64,000 nucleotides of DNA from Moniliella sp. 'wahieum' (taxonomy: Eukaryota; Basidiomycota; Moniliellomycetes; Moniliellales; Moniliellaceae). The stretch is taken from assembly GCA_003971905.1 (NCBI GenBank), contig RSEE01000082.1:1-64000 (forward strand). Reading direction: 5' to 3'. A program made the position numbers and the translations under genes. A model generated the notes under the pieces. That model had not been told where the DNA came from. It searched no databases and was given only the letters and a program-made list of their open reading frames with translations. Below are positions 21,137-33,837 of the stretch, piece by piece. Numbering within the stretch: the first letter of the stretch is position 1; each line of letters starts with the position of its first letter.

Positions 21137-23298
21137 GATGGAGGTACAGAGGCAACGGAAAGTAGGAAGCTGTGATGGTAGATCCTGGAAGAGAGACAAC
21201 AGGGAAAGGAGTGCGTTTTATCGTTGAGCAAGGCGTCGCCATGCAAGCGGCCACCGAGAGCGGGAAGGAGAGGGGGTGTGGCGCCTGCAGGTGGCAACGG
21301 TTCGGCACATGTGGCGTGGGGCGTAGGGTTAGCCGACTGGTGACTGGGTTGATCGAGTGGCCATCGCCTGTTGGACTGGCCTGCGTGGTGGGGCGCAGAG
21401 TGGGCAGAGGTTCGTGCCCAAACATTCATCTGTCCCAGCCGCCCCGGAGACACCAGTACTCAGCGCTGGTTGCTGAGTCTTGACGCAGATACGCACGCGC
21501 CACCACCAGGCGCCTCGGCGATACGGAGACACGCAGCGCTGACGATCTCCATGATTGTTGAACCTTCGTTGAAGCCTGAAGCTTGGAGCAGATGCGCCCG
21601 TGCCGCCTACCACCCGCCTTCTGGCCTCGCTCAGCAAGTTCGCCGCCATGCTGCAGAGTGCGGTGCAGCCCACTCCCACGGCACAACGGAAGAACCACTA
21701 GGCGCGGCCAGCGCACTGGGTGGCAGGTGGCTGCGCTGGGGTGGGGGCTGAGTCTGAGCCTGAGGCCCTGAGACTGGAAGCCGGAGGCCTGCCATGAGTG
21801 CATGAGCCCTGCTTGCAGTGTTGGAATCGAACAATCGAAGCTCTTTATTTGTCTTTGCCCTTGAGAGCTTGAGCGCTTGAGCATACGCCAAGCGGAGTTC
21901 GACGTTCGACGTTCAGTAACTCAGGCGCTCACTGCCTGAGCGTTGAGGCTCTGATGTGAGCGCACCATGTGGGCCCTCTGGCTAAGTAACTGGGCCCAGG
22001 CGTCCATATCCTGCTGGCCGTGAGAGTCGCCGTCAAGCCTCAAGCTTCAAGTTGAAGCGTCAAGAAGAGCGACGCCAGTTGAAGGCAGCGATGACAAAAA
22101 GCGATGGCGTCCGCGGAGCCAGCGGCCTGAGTGGGACGAATGAATTGTCGATGAAATCGGCAGTCGGTACATTCTGCCACCGAGCCCCGGCTGTCACACA
22201 CACCTGCCCCCTTTGAAAGTTGCAAGCCTCAATATAGCACTGGGCGCGTGCGTTCAGGGGAGGCGCACGGGCCACCGTCGCATCTGCCTAATAGGTGCGA
22301 GGCATTGCCAGAGGTGTGGCCAGTGTGTTGTCCCTGCCACACCTGCCACACAGTACTCGCCCACTACCTGGTTCTTGTGCCGGCGGCCCAACCTCGAGGC
22401 GAGCCAGGAAACCCCCTTACCAGATCCGTCGCCCTTGTCGCCCCAAATGCGCCGATTTCCCTCGACCGTACAGCCATGAGTGCCCAGGCTGAGTCAGTCT
22501 CTTGCTTCCCCCAGTAGCTCTCTCGACCAGACGAGAGAAGAAAGTCGGGGAAGAGTGCTCTACCATCGGAAGAGACGGACATGATAATGTACTGCTAACC
22601 GTCACCCGCCTTCCTTCGTGCGGTATACACGGGTAGCTCGGCCCCGGCATCTGGGCGCATCAAAAAGCCACATTTGCTGGGCGGAGAGGCAACAAATTGA
22701 GATGAAACGCCAGTGGCAGTGTTCGCTGACTATATATGCGCTCGACGCCCAAGGGAGCACAACCTCTGATCTCAAAATCTCAAGGGGATGAACTTCAATA
22801 GGCGACGAAAATGCAAGAATATCCTTCAGCTTCACGCATGTCCATCACGATCAACATCTTAGACTTCAACTTCGCTTCAACCGAGGAATGCAGGTACGCT
22901 AACCGCTAATAACCCGCGGAGTCGATGGTCGCTTCGATCGCTGCGTTACATCTTTGTGCTTTCCGGTTACCCCAGCCAGTGTGGGAACCGAAAGAGAACC
23001 AAATGAGGGAAGTATATTATCACCATGCCTACAAAGGGGGACCCGCAGTGCCCGAGAGTACGATCACATCCGATATATACTGAGAAAAACCGAGTTGGGG
23101 ACAGATAGGGATATATGGGGTAGCCAGAACAGGACCGGCCAAGTGAGCCTCACTCGAGCATATGGGAGATCAAGAAAGAACAGAGAAAAGGAAAAAGAGC
23201 AAGAGAGAGCAAGATACAAGGGAAGCGATGCTGACAGCACGAAAGAAGATGGAACGAGTAGAGGCCAAGAGAGCAGCGGAGAGGGGAGTTTAGGATAT
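21137..23298. other. Intergenic region, about 2.2 kb without a supported gene
   Basis: Holds small motif tracts only: GACGTTC pairs near 21900 and caagcctcaagcttcaag-like sequence near 22032. No RNA gene or conserved protein segment recognised. The 5' side is the upstream region of the NmrA-like gene and the 3' side is the downstream flank of the Ras exchange factor. Confidence 0.45.
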
Positions 23299-26200
23299 TT
23301 ACAAAAAGCCACTGTCCTGGAGCAACGCTGCGATCCGCTCATCGTCCCTCTCCCGCGGCTCGATCTCGAGCGAGCGGTCGTACAGGTCGGTATCGACGAC
23401 GGACGAAGCCAGAGCTTGCTCCAGGAAGGTGCGGATGCTGGCCACGGGTGTAAGATTGTACCTGGTGGAGCAAGCGGAGAGAAAAAAGGAGAGAAAGAGA
23501 AAGATAGTTAGACAGGGCTGCGCTGGAACAACGTTCCAACCATAACAAGACGTGACGCGTGAGGTCGGGAGGAGAAGGGAGCGGGACGGGTGCGGGGGAC
23601 GTACGGTGTGCTTTGGTAGATCATAATCTCCTTAACCACCTCGGCCGTCTTGTGATGTTTGCTAAAGTTGATCAGGCGTGAATCGTGGCGGAGGCGATCG
23701 GGATTATCTTCCACTCGCATCTTCGATAAAGGTCAGGTCGGTAAGGTAGACGCCACAAGAAGGGGACGCAGGGCGGGGCGAGGGGTTATGGATCATGTCG
23801 CGGTACATGGTGAAGTTTTTAGACGACTGCATGATAGCGTTGAGCTGATGGAGCTGGGCGATAGCGCGGCTCGTGACTTGTTCCCACGTTTTGCGGAGAC
23901 GGTGCACGGGCGGAATGGAGACCGCTAACGATGGCTGTCATGGTACTAAAGTTGTGCAGGTGCCAACACTGATTGGCAATGGCGATGAAGTGACGTACGA
24001 GGAGTGCGCGTTTCTTCACATCCGCTTCCTCCAGCACCGTGCTGCTGGTCCACCCGCTGAGGAGATTGCTGAGGTGGATCACGCCCTTGATCCCCTTAGC
24101 ACATGTTGCGCCACTCGACCGGCTCCACGCCTTGTCCAGACACTCAAATGGCTTGATCCGTCCAAACCGTTCGCTCTCGAGCAGGGTCAGCTGCCGTGCC
24201 ACCTCGAGCGGGTCGAGGTCCAGCAGGTTGAGTTGAGTGGCGGGTGGTTACGGGGATAAATTGGTGCTGGGGCGGGCGGGTCCGGTGGTACGATGGCCGA
24301 AGCAGCATCGGTCATTCTCGTACCGTCGGCACTGACGCTCTCCTCGCGCTTGTCCAACAGTCGGAGCAGTTGGGGGATGCAAGTTTCATCGACGGGCGCG
24401 ATGCCATGTCATCTTGGAGGAAGGTGCGCAAGCGAGCAAAGTTGGGCGGATCGTCGGTATCGAAAATGTACGTTTCCAACCAACTCTTCAGCACATTGAA
24501 CACGCGCAGTTGGACCGGGCGCTGCACCTTGCTGGTCCACTCTTGCCCCTCGGGGGGGACAAGCCTTCGGGCATGGTGAGGCGGAAGCGGCGGATGAGGT
24601 GATCGATGAACACATCCGTCGTGGTAAAAGAGCGAAAGGTGAGCAGAAATGTACTGGAAAGGACGGGTCCGATTTATCGTGAGCCGTGAGATAGACAATC
24701 AGCGCCTCGAGCGTGGGCCCTTGACATGTCCTTCGGGGGTCAGTTCAATGTCCTGAGCAGCCAGACCGAGGGAGCAAGGGGCGAAACGGGCGGTCGACCT
24801 TGGTTTCAGACGGAGGAGCAGGACGGGAGAAGGACCCTGGGCAGAAGAAGGGGCACTAGAAGGGGATAGGCCGATGGGGGAAGTTTGGGGGTGGCCACCG
24901 AATCAATTGAAAGCGTGCGTTCGACGGGGAACATCTCCGATGCTGGGTCCCGTAGAGAGAGGAGCCGCAGGGCTGAGGGAAGACGAGCGGTCGAGAGAGG
25001 AGGTGGATGAGAGAGTTTGCTTGGTGAGGCTGGGTACAGAGGGTGACAAGCTCCTGCCCGGAGAAGACGGGTGGCTTTTGGCAGGAAGGATGTGGGAGAG
25101 CCAGTGGGACGGAGCGGTTTGGGCGGCGGAGGCCGAGCGGCCTCGAAGAGCGAACCAAGATGCGCTAGGAGACGTGGCTCCCGAACGAGCCTTACTTTTC
25201 CCGCCCTTTTCCCTTGAAGCAGCCGAGGGGATGCGCGGCGGGGAGGCAGGCGAGTGGAGAGGGTGGATCCAGAGTAGGCTGTCGTGTCGGATACATCTGC
25301 TGGCGCATCTGGCCCGTCGGGGACGACGACCCCTGGTCCAAGGTACATCATCCCATCGGGATCCGGGGGAGCGACGAGGGCATGACGATGGGGGGGCACA
25401 GCACGTTGGTGCTGGGAAGAACCGGTGACTGGAGTCGAAGGGACAGGTGCAGGAGGGGAAACAGGGTCGGAGCGTGCCCGCGCCCCTCGGTTGGGAGCAT
25501 GTCCTTGCCTGTTTTTCTGCCACCACCACCAGCGCGTTGAGGCTCTCTGTCGTTTGCGCCACCACCGATGCCAATGAGGAGGAAGCATGGGCCAAGCGCG
25601 CGGATGCGTCCGGGTCCATCTCCATGGTGGTCGCCCAACTGGCCATGGCAGACATCTCTTGTGCTTCAGCAAAGACGTTGGCCATGCCATCATACAGATC
25701 TTGTTTGAGCTGGATAAAAGTGGACGTCAAGCTGGACGCTTTCTGGGCCAACGCACCCGCGGGGCCTTCGTGACTGTCCACGTCAAGAGACGCAGCAAGG
25801 TCAATGTCCTCCAGGAGGGAGATGAATGAGCCAACGCCCGTGAGAGCGGTGCGGACCAGGTCGGCCATCGCATCCATAATGCTCTCCACAGATTCAAAGC
25901 CGATCGCAGGACTTGGACAGGGCGAGGAGGCAGCACTAGAGCTTGGCGTTGAGGCTGAGGTTGAGGCTGAGGTTGAGGATGACCTCATCCCCGCCCCACT
26001 GGCCACGCGGGGCGCCATCTTGGCCAACTCTTGCAAACAGTTTGAACCCGTCGACTTTGCAAGGCTGCCTTGTTCCACGGAAGACTTGCACCCAGCAGCT
26101 CCGACGGTTGCCCCGGCACCTTTTCACAGCGTTGCGCGTCATGAGCGGAGGAGAAGGCCGATTCCTCCTTGGTTGCAACAGGGTCCATGGGGGCCAATGA

Positions 26201-28131
26201 TGTACTTGCCGCCTGGCTGGGGGGAAGGACGAATCCGTTGCCTCGCCACCCAGCTGCTGCTCCCCCAGAGAGGAGGGTGTGAGGGTCGATCCCAGCTTCG
26301 CCCTTGCCTGAGTGAAGGACAGCTTGGAGGCGGAAGGGCCAGTCGGGTCCAACAGGGTACTCGTCCGAGAAGAGGGGCTGACCCAATGCCACACGGGTGG
26401 CGGCTGAGGTACGAAGTTTATCCAACTCGGCACTCAGCTCGTTGGTTACCCGCAGCAGGTCCATCTATCTTCGCGCACGCGGTTTTTTCGTTCTCAAAGC
26501 GCAACGGGCGCTGTTGACCCCACCTGACCCACTTGCATTTCCTCCAAGGTGGGGAAACGGGTCCATTCGACTGAGCTCAATGAGCGTTTGGGAAGACAAG
26601 AGCCAGCGTGCCAAGCTGTGCGAGACTCGCTGGCCAAATCCCGCGACTGTGAGGGGCACACTTGGTGGCGCAAACGTTTTGCCTGGTTGGGAGGGGGAGA
26701 TAAGGCTCGAATTGAGCGAACTGGCGTCGGATTGGGACCGACTTGGTCCGGTTGGGAAAGCGGAAGAAAAGGGGGAGAGCAGCGAGGTTGTCGACATACC
26801 TGTCCGCAAGGAGAGAGAGGGATGGAGCGAGCTTTCCTCCCACAAGGACTGGCGTCCGCCCGAGGCAAATAAAAGAGAACGGAGAGAACGGGTGACACGG
26901 ATCTGTGCTTGAGCAAGTGCATCGGTGGATGTGGAGGACCGTGTGGGGAAGGGATAAGAAGGTAGAATGGGTCGGAGGCAGCGCCGTCGAGGCACTTGGA
27001 TGCAACGCGGTCAAGGCAGTGACAAACTCAGCGAGACTTTCTGCCATCTGTTCTTGCACCAGTGCCAACTCATCGAAACGAGTGGTAAGATCGATCACCT
27101 TGAGAGAGTCGTACATCCGCGGCGTCAAGGAGTCGTCGTCCTCCGAATCCTCAGACGGTTCTGGGCTGCCGCGCAACATGGCCCACTGCAAGTGCAAGGC
27201 CGCATCAGTGGTGTGTGCTCGGGAGGGGTGGGGGTGGGCAGAGGGGGTGGTGGAAGAAAGAGGGGCACGAGCGTGGGATGCAAGGGTGGGAGCACTCAGA
27301 ACGTCAGCGGTGACCGACTTGCCAGGGAGGTTGAGCTGCTGACACAGCGCGTTGATTGACTCCAAGGCTTCATCCGACGGTTCGTGTGTCGTCACTGCGG
27401 AGACAAAATCAGTATAGGGACATATTTCCTGCGTGTCGAGATTGTAGTAGAAGAAATCTTGTTCGTCGTCGGCCAAACGCAGCACCCACGGCAACTGAAC
27501 CAGAGCCGATTTGGACGGATGGGCATTACGAGCCAGCTGGTCCGGCGATTCGTGGACTGGCAGAAAGGAAGTGGACGTTCCTAGAGCAGCAAAGAGGGGG
27601 TGGTCAGGGGGGTGCTGTTGCCCAACGCAGGCGGGGGGGAACGCGGCGCGGGACATACCAGTGGCGGGGTTGTGGGAGCGGTGAAGGGGACGGGTGGGGA
27701 GTCGGGTCGGGGACATGCTGATCGGGTATGTCTGGGCGGGAGGGATCGACAGTGTCTTGGGGAAAGGCGTCGTGGAGATGGGGAGAGTGGGAGACGAGGT
27801 GGGTGTCGAGCAAGGCCTGCTCGGCATCGAGGGGCGCGCCGACGCAGCCAGGACGGCGGCCACCTCGGCGGCGAGCTCGGGGTCGGCATCCATCTCGTCT
27901 TGGAGGATGGGCTGGACGTAGTTGCTGGGGAACCAGCCGCGGACACAGGGCCCGAACAGGTGCGGGTCCAGCAGGCCGTCCCACCATCCCGAGTCGAGGC
28001 GGGAGAGGACGTGGATGAGGGCGCCGGCCTGGAAGGTGAGGCCATTGGGGGTGGGTGCCGGCAAAATCGTACAGGGCGCGGACGACGAGGGGCTGGAGGA
28101 GAGGAGGTGTGTCGAGAAGAGGGTCGAGCAT
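23299..28131 (-). CDS. CDC25: Ras guanine-nucleotide exchange factor, CDC25 type, with SH3 and WW-like domains
   Basis: Multi-exon gene read from ATG 28131 (MLDPLLDTPP) to the stop at 23299. Domain order is as follows. SH3 at about 28098-27912: VVRALYDFAGTHP, GWWDGLL, GWFPSNYVQPI. A WW-like segment near 27500-27420: LPWVLRLADDE then FFYYNLDTQE. A long Ser/Pro linker. RasGEF N-terminal (REM) domain at about 24740-24300: PTLEALIVYLTAHDKSDPSF, PVQLRVFNVLKSWLETYI. Catalytic RasGEF domain at about 24220-23330: RQLTLLESERFGRIKP, FIAIANQCWHLHNFSTMTAI, YLTDLTFIED. The tail ends DERIAALLQDSGFL. One clear intron is 23462-23604 (gtacgt...accag) splitting a Pro codon before YNLTPVAS. Several homopolymer frame breaks occur, for example the C run near 28060. 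It activates Ras by GDP/GTP exchange at the membrane, upstream of adenylate cyclase in fungi. Confidence 0.88.
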
Positions 28132-29095
28132 GGCAGGCGTGGGTGGGTATGTGGGGCTAGGATGGGGGGAGGGGGGTGGAGGGGGTGGGGGGTGGGGAGG
28201 GGGGTGGGGAGGGGGGAGGGGGGCAGATTGCACGTGCGATCTCCGATGTGCGCTTGCGTCCACGGGCGAGTCTGGCTGTGGCACCTGTGCTGGGATGCCC
28301 CTACGCCACTGGGTGCTAGGCCTGTCTGGGTGTGGGTGCTGGGTCTGGGTAAGGCAGGGTCTGAGGTCTCAGTACCCGACGGAGTACACTCTTGATTATA
28401 CGGCGTACGCTGCGCTGCTGCCCCTCCCGCAGAGCTAGGAGCCAGGAGGCGCCACAGCCGGCCCAGCGCTGCACAGGCAGCACACTGGCGTGGTGGCGTC
28501 CGGGCAGTGGGGCGGCGGCGTTGGATCACACCATACACAGCGCCTGTGCCGGGCACGTGCACAGTACTGCCCGGCTGCTGGGGTGTGCCCAGAGCGGGTG
28601 CCTGGGCGGCTGCGCTGTCGCGGTGCGGTCGGGTGCCTGTCCCGTGAGGTCTGACATGGTGGCCACGTGCGCCAGGCGCCTGGTGCGTGATGCGTGATGC
28701 GTGATGCTCACGTTTATGCCGTACGGCTTTATTTAGGCCTTAGGCCCTAAGCGCCTGAGCGTCCTGGGTGTCTTCACTCGCTCTGGCCCTATCAACTATC
28801 AAAGATCGACTATCAGGATATCAGTAGCACCCCCTTCGCCGGTCTACTTCCAAGCCTACGTACTGAGCCCCCAAGCCTCCCAAGCCTCGCCCATCTGTCT
28901 CGTTCTCCACCTAGCAGGCAGCCGCCGATGATTAATGATTGATCATCGATGATTGACAATTGGCAGAACATCCCCATTGAACGTCTGAACGGGAAGCTTG
29001 AAGCTTGAAGCTTGAAGCTTGAAGCTTGATCTGAGCAGCAAGTCCATCAGAGCTATCGCCGCCGCATCCCACTCGGTGCCTCTGCCCATCTAGCC
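28132..29095. other. Intergenic, CDC25 promoter side
   Basis: No gene supported. Holds a GGGGTGGGGAGG tract just upstream of the CDC25 start (28140-28225), three GCGTGAT heptamers at 28684-28707, and the AAGCTTG array listed separately. Confidence 0.5.
28992..29030. repeat. Heptamer array AAGCTTG
   Basis: Five tandem units of AAGCTT+G, a HindIII-type palindrome plus one base, in the intergenic region. Confidence 0.95.
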
Positions 29096-30893
29096 TCAGG
29101 CCTCAGGCTGAGCCCCTGCTGGGGCTGGATCCGAAGCCAGCGCCTCGAGATGCGCAGGGTACTTGAGCCCGTTCTGCGCCCGCACCGCATCAAAGATACG
29201 CATCTCCGTCAGTGTGTCGTCTGCGCACCCCCGCCCCCAGCCACATCATGTCAGCAACTCAGTACGCAGTGTCCAGTCGGGCCCGCCTATCTCCGATCCG
29301 ATCTCCGATCTCAGATCTCGAGCTCCTGAGCCAAGGCAGGCCAAGAAGGAAAGAACGAGATAAGAGCAACGATCCAACGATCCCTCGATTCCTCGAACCA
29401 TCGAACAGGAGAGTGTGTACGCACCAAAGGTAACCACTGACGACTGGGTCTTGCCATCGCGCAGGGCGCGCGCCGTCTCGTCCGCTTCCCAGTGCATGCC
29501 CTGTCCGGGAATGGGGACCGTGACCGCGGTGGGCTCACCAGTGAAAAAGCCCTTGGCATCCTTCAACTGCACACATACTCTTCCGGGCGGTAGGCGTGGC
29601 GGGTAATCAGCAGCTCGCCCTACTCCCCCGCACCCCATACCCGCACCCACACATCGATCGCCACATCGGTTAGTCATCGCATTGCATCATTGCATCATCG
29701 CATCATCGCATCATCGCATCTTCCGCCCCTGCCCCCCTCCCCCTCCCCACTGGTTCTGGAACACATGCGTACCTTCTCCCCCTGAACACACACGCAAAAT
29801 GGCTTGGACGTTAGGGTGCTCATGCTTGCCGTGGCAATCCCTGGGCACCGCAACGGGGTCAGCCGGGTCAAGTCAACGTTCAACGAGTCAGCATGGGCAG
29901 GAGTGAGGTTCTGCCTTGGCGTTGATCTGGTTGAGCCTAGGCCTGCGGCCTGGCCATTCAACACAGATAAGACGCGGCAAGAGAGATAAGATCTAAGAGG
30001 CAGCAAGAGAGATAGGACGTACCTTGCGCATGCAATTCTTCAAAGTCGAGGATGATCGTCGTGTTCTCATCCACGCCCGTCAAGGGTGTCTTCATATAGA
30101 CGACGTGATCTTGGGGAACGTTTGGTTGTCAGGGTGCGAGTAGAGCAGCATCAGCTGCCAAACAAGTGGGTACGGACCGAGGTCGAGCATTGCGCCGCCT
30201 CCCAATTCGGGGGCGTACATGCGCGACGTAATGTCCACTGGGAACGGCTGGCTCAGGTCACTAAAAACGCGGACAATCTTTCCGAGCACTTTTCCTGGTG
30301 GAGCAAGCGCCGGACCTCGGTCACAATGGGGAAGAAGCGCGTCCACACTGCCTCCATAAAGAAAAGCTTTTTCTCCTTTGCCACTTGGATCAAGTGCTCG
30401 GTCTGCTGTGCATTGAGCGTGCATGGTTTCTGGCGCGGAACGAATCGAGCGTGCGGCGTCAGTACTCAGTACTCAGCACGCAGTAGTCGGTACACGGTAC
30501 TCGGTACTCATTACGCAGTGCGCTGGGCGGAAGGGGGACACACACACAGAGCACACATACTTCGCATAGCACCGACTTGCCAGCCTCGAGGGCGAGGAGG
30601 GAGTTGCTGTAGTGCAGAGTGTGCGGCGTAGCGACATAGATCACATCCACATTGGGGTCAGCCACCAGCTGGTCGTAGTTATCGTACGTGGCGACCGAAG
30701 CCGGAGCGGGGTGGGCAACGTCAAGGAGGAATTGCTGTGCGCGCTCAACCGAGGTGGAGGAGGCGACAGCGGCAATGGTGTGCTTGACGTCGGTTACGCC
30801 GCGGGTAGCAGGGTCGAGGAGCAGGTCCTTGACAAAGGTCTTGGCAATGTTGCCCGTGGCGAGGATGCCCCACTTGCAGGTAAACACAGACAT
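29096..30893 (-). CDS. Gfo/Idh/MocA oxidoreductase, dihydrodiol / D-xylose dehydrogenase type
   Basis: Multi-exon minus-strand gene. ATG at 30893 ([20 protein letters not shown], with GILATGNIA as the NAD(P)-binding Gly-rich turn). Exon 1 ends at VLCE at 30561. A GT-AG intron (30430-30560) splits the catalytic EKP motif, and exon 2 resumes [19 protein letters not shown] and [10 protein letters not shown]. Then [23 protein letters not shown], and [13 protein letters not shown] before a second intron (donor gtacgt at 30022-30017). Later exons give [35 protein letters not shown] and [16 protein letters not shown], with stop at 29096. The family oxidises trans-dihydrodiols or D-xylose with NADP, and the cytosol is likely. 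The first intron carries an AGTACTC-type heptamer array. At least one frame break lies in exon 2 near 30297. Confidence 0.83.
30458..30515. repeat. AGTACTC-type heptamer array inside an intron
   Basis: Imperfect units of AGTACT+C and GGTACTC within the first intron of the dehydrogenase (30430-30560), making up nearly half of it. Confidence 0.85.
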
Positions 30894-31689
30894 GGGCGGG
30901 GGTGGAGGGTGCAGGCGCAGGCAGGCAGAACGAGGGGTGGTGGTGGCGGGGACGCAAGAAGAATACACCCCAACGTAGAATACCCTCCCCCGAGCGAAGA
31001 AGGGGGCGGCGGTAGGACCACGTGGGGCAGGTGCCGGCAGACTGGGGGGCAAGTGGCCAGTGCGCCCCGGCAGCGCACCACCCACACACTGCCGGCTAGT
31101 GCCCAGGCCAGCCGAGTTGATTACTTAACCCCGCCGCGCGGTGCATTGGTGTCTGATGCGTGTGTCAGTCAGAGGCGGAGGCGGCGGCGCTTGCACCGGC
31201 TCTTCTGCTGAGCGCTGCCCAAGCCCTTGGTGCCTTAGCCCTACTACCCCCTCCGGCCGAATCTCAAGTCTCACCGCATCGCCCCCCCCTGCGTGGGTCC
31301 CGATGCCCGAATCTGTGGTCGGGTGGAAGGTGCCTTCACAGCGACCAGCTCGATTGCGGGTCTCTGGCTCGCATCCTCAGACCGCACCAGTCACCGGCAG
31401 ACACGCCGGCATCTGCCGCTCCTCCTTCCATTGCCGCCCTCGTCCCAGCTGCCACGCGCCGACGTGCACATTGCACGGTAGCTGGTGTATAAGTATGCTT
31501 ACAAGGGAAATGAACTGGGAACCGAGCAACCAGATCTCAGATCTCAGGATTCTTCTTGCCAGCCCGTTTTCCCTCCGTTTGCGCCTCGAACGTTTCACTG
31601 CACGGTCCCAAGCCGGGCCTTCTGCCATATGCTGCCAAGTGTAAGATGAAGTGTGAGGTGGCTGGCCACACGCCCACGGTTTGCGGTCT

Positions 31690-32132
31690 TCAGTCAGGCA
31701 TCGGTTCGTCAGCGGCATTTTGAGTGTGCAGGAAGGAAGCACCCTCTCCGTCGACATAGTTGGCAGCAGGAGCGACAGACGCGCTAGTACGCCAGTGGCT
31801 TCTTGAACTTGGGCCCCAGGCAAAGTCAAGCCCACAATCCCGATTGCGCTCGTCCTCCGTGCGGGATGGAGGCTGGGGAGTGGGGCAGGGTTTAGTACGT
31901 TTAACCGAGGACGAGCTAAGATCCTGTGCGACGTCTGTTCGGTTGCGAGAGCTGGGCCAGTTGCGCTTGACCGAGGTGATGCAGAGGGGGCATGATAAGG
32001 TAAGCAAGCGGCAGCTGACAAGGAGTCGGATCCACGTTCCACCTGGACAGACTTTGAAATGTACAACCGTCCTCGGCCGGCGGGCAAGAAGTTACGCGTT
32101 ACGAGAGAACGACAGCGGACGCAGAGAGCCAC
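31690..32132 (-). CDS. Possible small mitochondrial protein, divergent to seryl-tRNA synthetase
   Basis: Not recognised. A minus-strand ATG at 32132 opens MALCVRCRSLVTRNFLPAGR, basic and free of acidic residues like a mitochondrial presequence. A frame or intron change then leads to SCPLCITSVKRNW, PPSRTEDERNRDCGLDFAWG and a C-terminal NYVDGEGASFLHTQNAADEP. It lies head to head with the seryl-tRNA synthetase gene, 72 bp between ATGs, suggesting a shared promoter. Composition (ERNRDCGLDFAWG) looks protein-like rather than random, but no homology can be shown here. The 30894-31689 stretch on its 3' side holds nothing I can support apart from a short AGATCTC pair near 31536. Confidence 0.35.
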
Positions 32133-32204
32133 CCCAGTTCATCCGTTGGCCACCACCACCGCTGTCCCGTGTCCGGAACGCGCGATGGGTCGGTACTCCC
32201 CAGC

Positions 32205-33837
32205 ATGGTGGCGCCAGTGCGAGCACAAGCACTGCCCGTCGCTTTCCTGCGCCCCTGCCTTATCCGCCCTTGTGTCATCCGCAACGGCAACCGGCACTGC
32301 ACCCGCGCCGCCTCCACCTTGACCGAGCGGCAAAAACATCTCGGCGCAGCTTCGAGCCAGTGGACGTGGGCGGAGGAAGATCTGGTGCGGGCAGAAGAAG
32401 AGATTGCGATTCGCAATGCGGCGTTTCCGCCCGACGGGATTTCCAGTTGCGCACGTTGCGGGAAACCAACAGTGCGCTGCAAGTGCGTTTGCGGGACAGT
32501 GCTCGGTTGCAGAAAAGTACGGGGGCGAGATGCAGCGGCTGATGGCGCTGCGTGGCGTCCTGATCGCCCGCCGATTGGGAAGAGCAAGTGGCGCAGGTCA
32601 AAGCGGCTGCGACAGAAGCCAAGAAAGAAAACGCGCACCTTTCCAGCAGGTGGAGGAGACGCTCCGTGCGGCCTTGGACCTGCGTCTTTTGTTGCCCAAC
32701 ACGACGCATCTCGACGCACCGCATGGCTGAGGCCAACGCGCGGATCGTGGCTGTTGGTGGGCCGCGCGCACTGTTCCCCATCCCCCCCACGGACTTGGTG
32801 GGAAAGACGATTGGGCAAGTGACTGACCAGCACTGTGCCGGAAAAGGATCATCACGGTAAGCTGCCCAGCTGCCTGGCAGCTGGGGCGGGATCGACATGG
32901 CGGCGGGTGTGACGGTAGCTGGCTCCTCGTGGCCGTACCTATTAGGGCCGTGTTTCGATTTTGGAGCAAGCCTTGACGCAGTACGCGATTTCGATTGCGC
33001 TCCAACACGGCTTTCTTCCCGTCTCCCCGCCCGAGGTGGCACGGACAGACGTGGCGGCGCGGTGTGTGGGTTCAACCCGCGCGGGGAGACGCTGGCGCAG
33101 ACGTACTTCGTTGGTACCAGGGTCGGGGAGAATGTGGATGCGGTGGACGATCTGTGTTTAGTGGGCACGGCCGAGGTTGCCCTGGGCGGTCTGGTGGCCG
33201 GCAAGACTTCCCTCCTCCGACGTCGGGAGAGCGGACGACAGGCGCGCTGGAAGGTGCAGTGCTACCGCTGCATTTGGTTGGACTGTCCCATGCGTCCGAG
33301 CGGAAGCTGGTGCACGCGGAACAGACACCCGCGGGCTGTACCGCGTGCACCAGTTTGCCAAAGCGGAACTGTTCGTGGTGTGCTACGCAGCCGAGTCGGA
33401 CCGCAAGTTGGAGCAGCTACGGGGGGTGCAGGAAGTGTGATTTCCTCCCTGGGCCTACCGTATCGTGTGCTGGACATGCCGAGCGAAGAGCTGGGCGCAA
33501 GCGCGGCACGCAAGTACGACATTGAAGTGTGGATGCCCGGGCGCGGATCGTGGGGGGAAGTGTCCGCTAGCAACTGCACTGACTTTCAAGCGCGTCGCTT
33601 GCTCATCAAGCACCGCCGGCCGTCCCGACCGAGGCCGAGTTATGCGCACACGCTCAATGCCACTGCCGCGGTGCCGCGACTGATTGTGGCGCTGCTGGAG
33701 AACTATGGGCTGACGCACGACGCGCCCGCCCGGCTGCGGCTGCCCAGCTCCTCGCTCCGTTCTGGCTGGCAGGGGCGGCGGATCCGCTGGTGGAGTGGGT
33801 GCCGGTGGAGAGCGAGCGGCAAGAGAGGGCGGAATGA
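32205..33837 (+). CDS. Seryl-tRNA synthetase, mitochondrial type
   Basis: Class II synthetase that charges tRNA-Ser with serine. The start at 32205 gives MVAPVRAQALPVAFLRP..., an Arg-rich leader without acidic residues, fitting mitochondrial import. The coiled-coil arm region follows (LRETNSALQVRLR, QVKAAATEAKKENAHLSS). The catalytic domain shows LEQALTQYAISIALQHGFLP, LVGTAEVALGGLVAGKT, motif 2 FRAEAGARGTDTRGLYRVHQ, LDMPSEELGASAARKYDIE with VWMPGRGSWGE, and motif 3 NCTDFQARRLL and HTLNATAA.VPRLIVALLE. It ends VEWVPVESERQERAE at 33837. At least six single-base frame changes interrupt it, for example near 33287 where one T is missing between LSHA and FRAEAG. These fall in invariant motifs, so sequence error is more likely than inactivation. 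ATG12 follows on the same strand 250 bp downstream. Confidence 0.88.

Noticed and set aside
22954-23511. Plus-strand frame rich in Arg/Glu
   Set aside because: It overlaps the 3' end and last intron of the CDC25-like gene on the other strand. The RasGEF C-terminus is clearly the real coding sequence.
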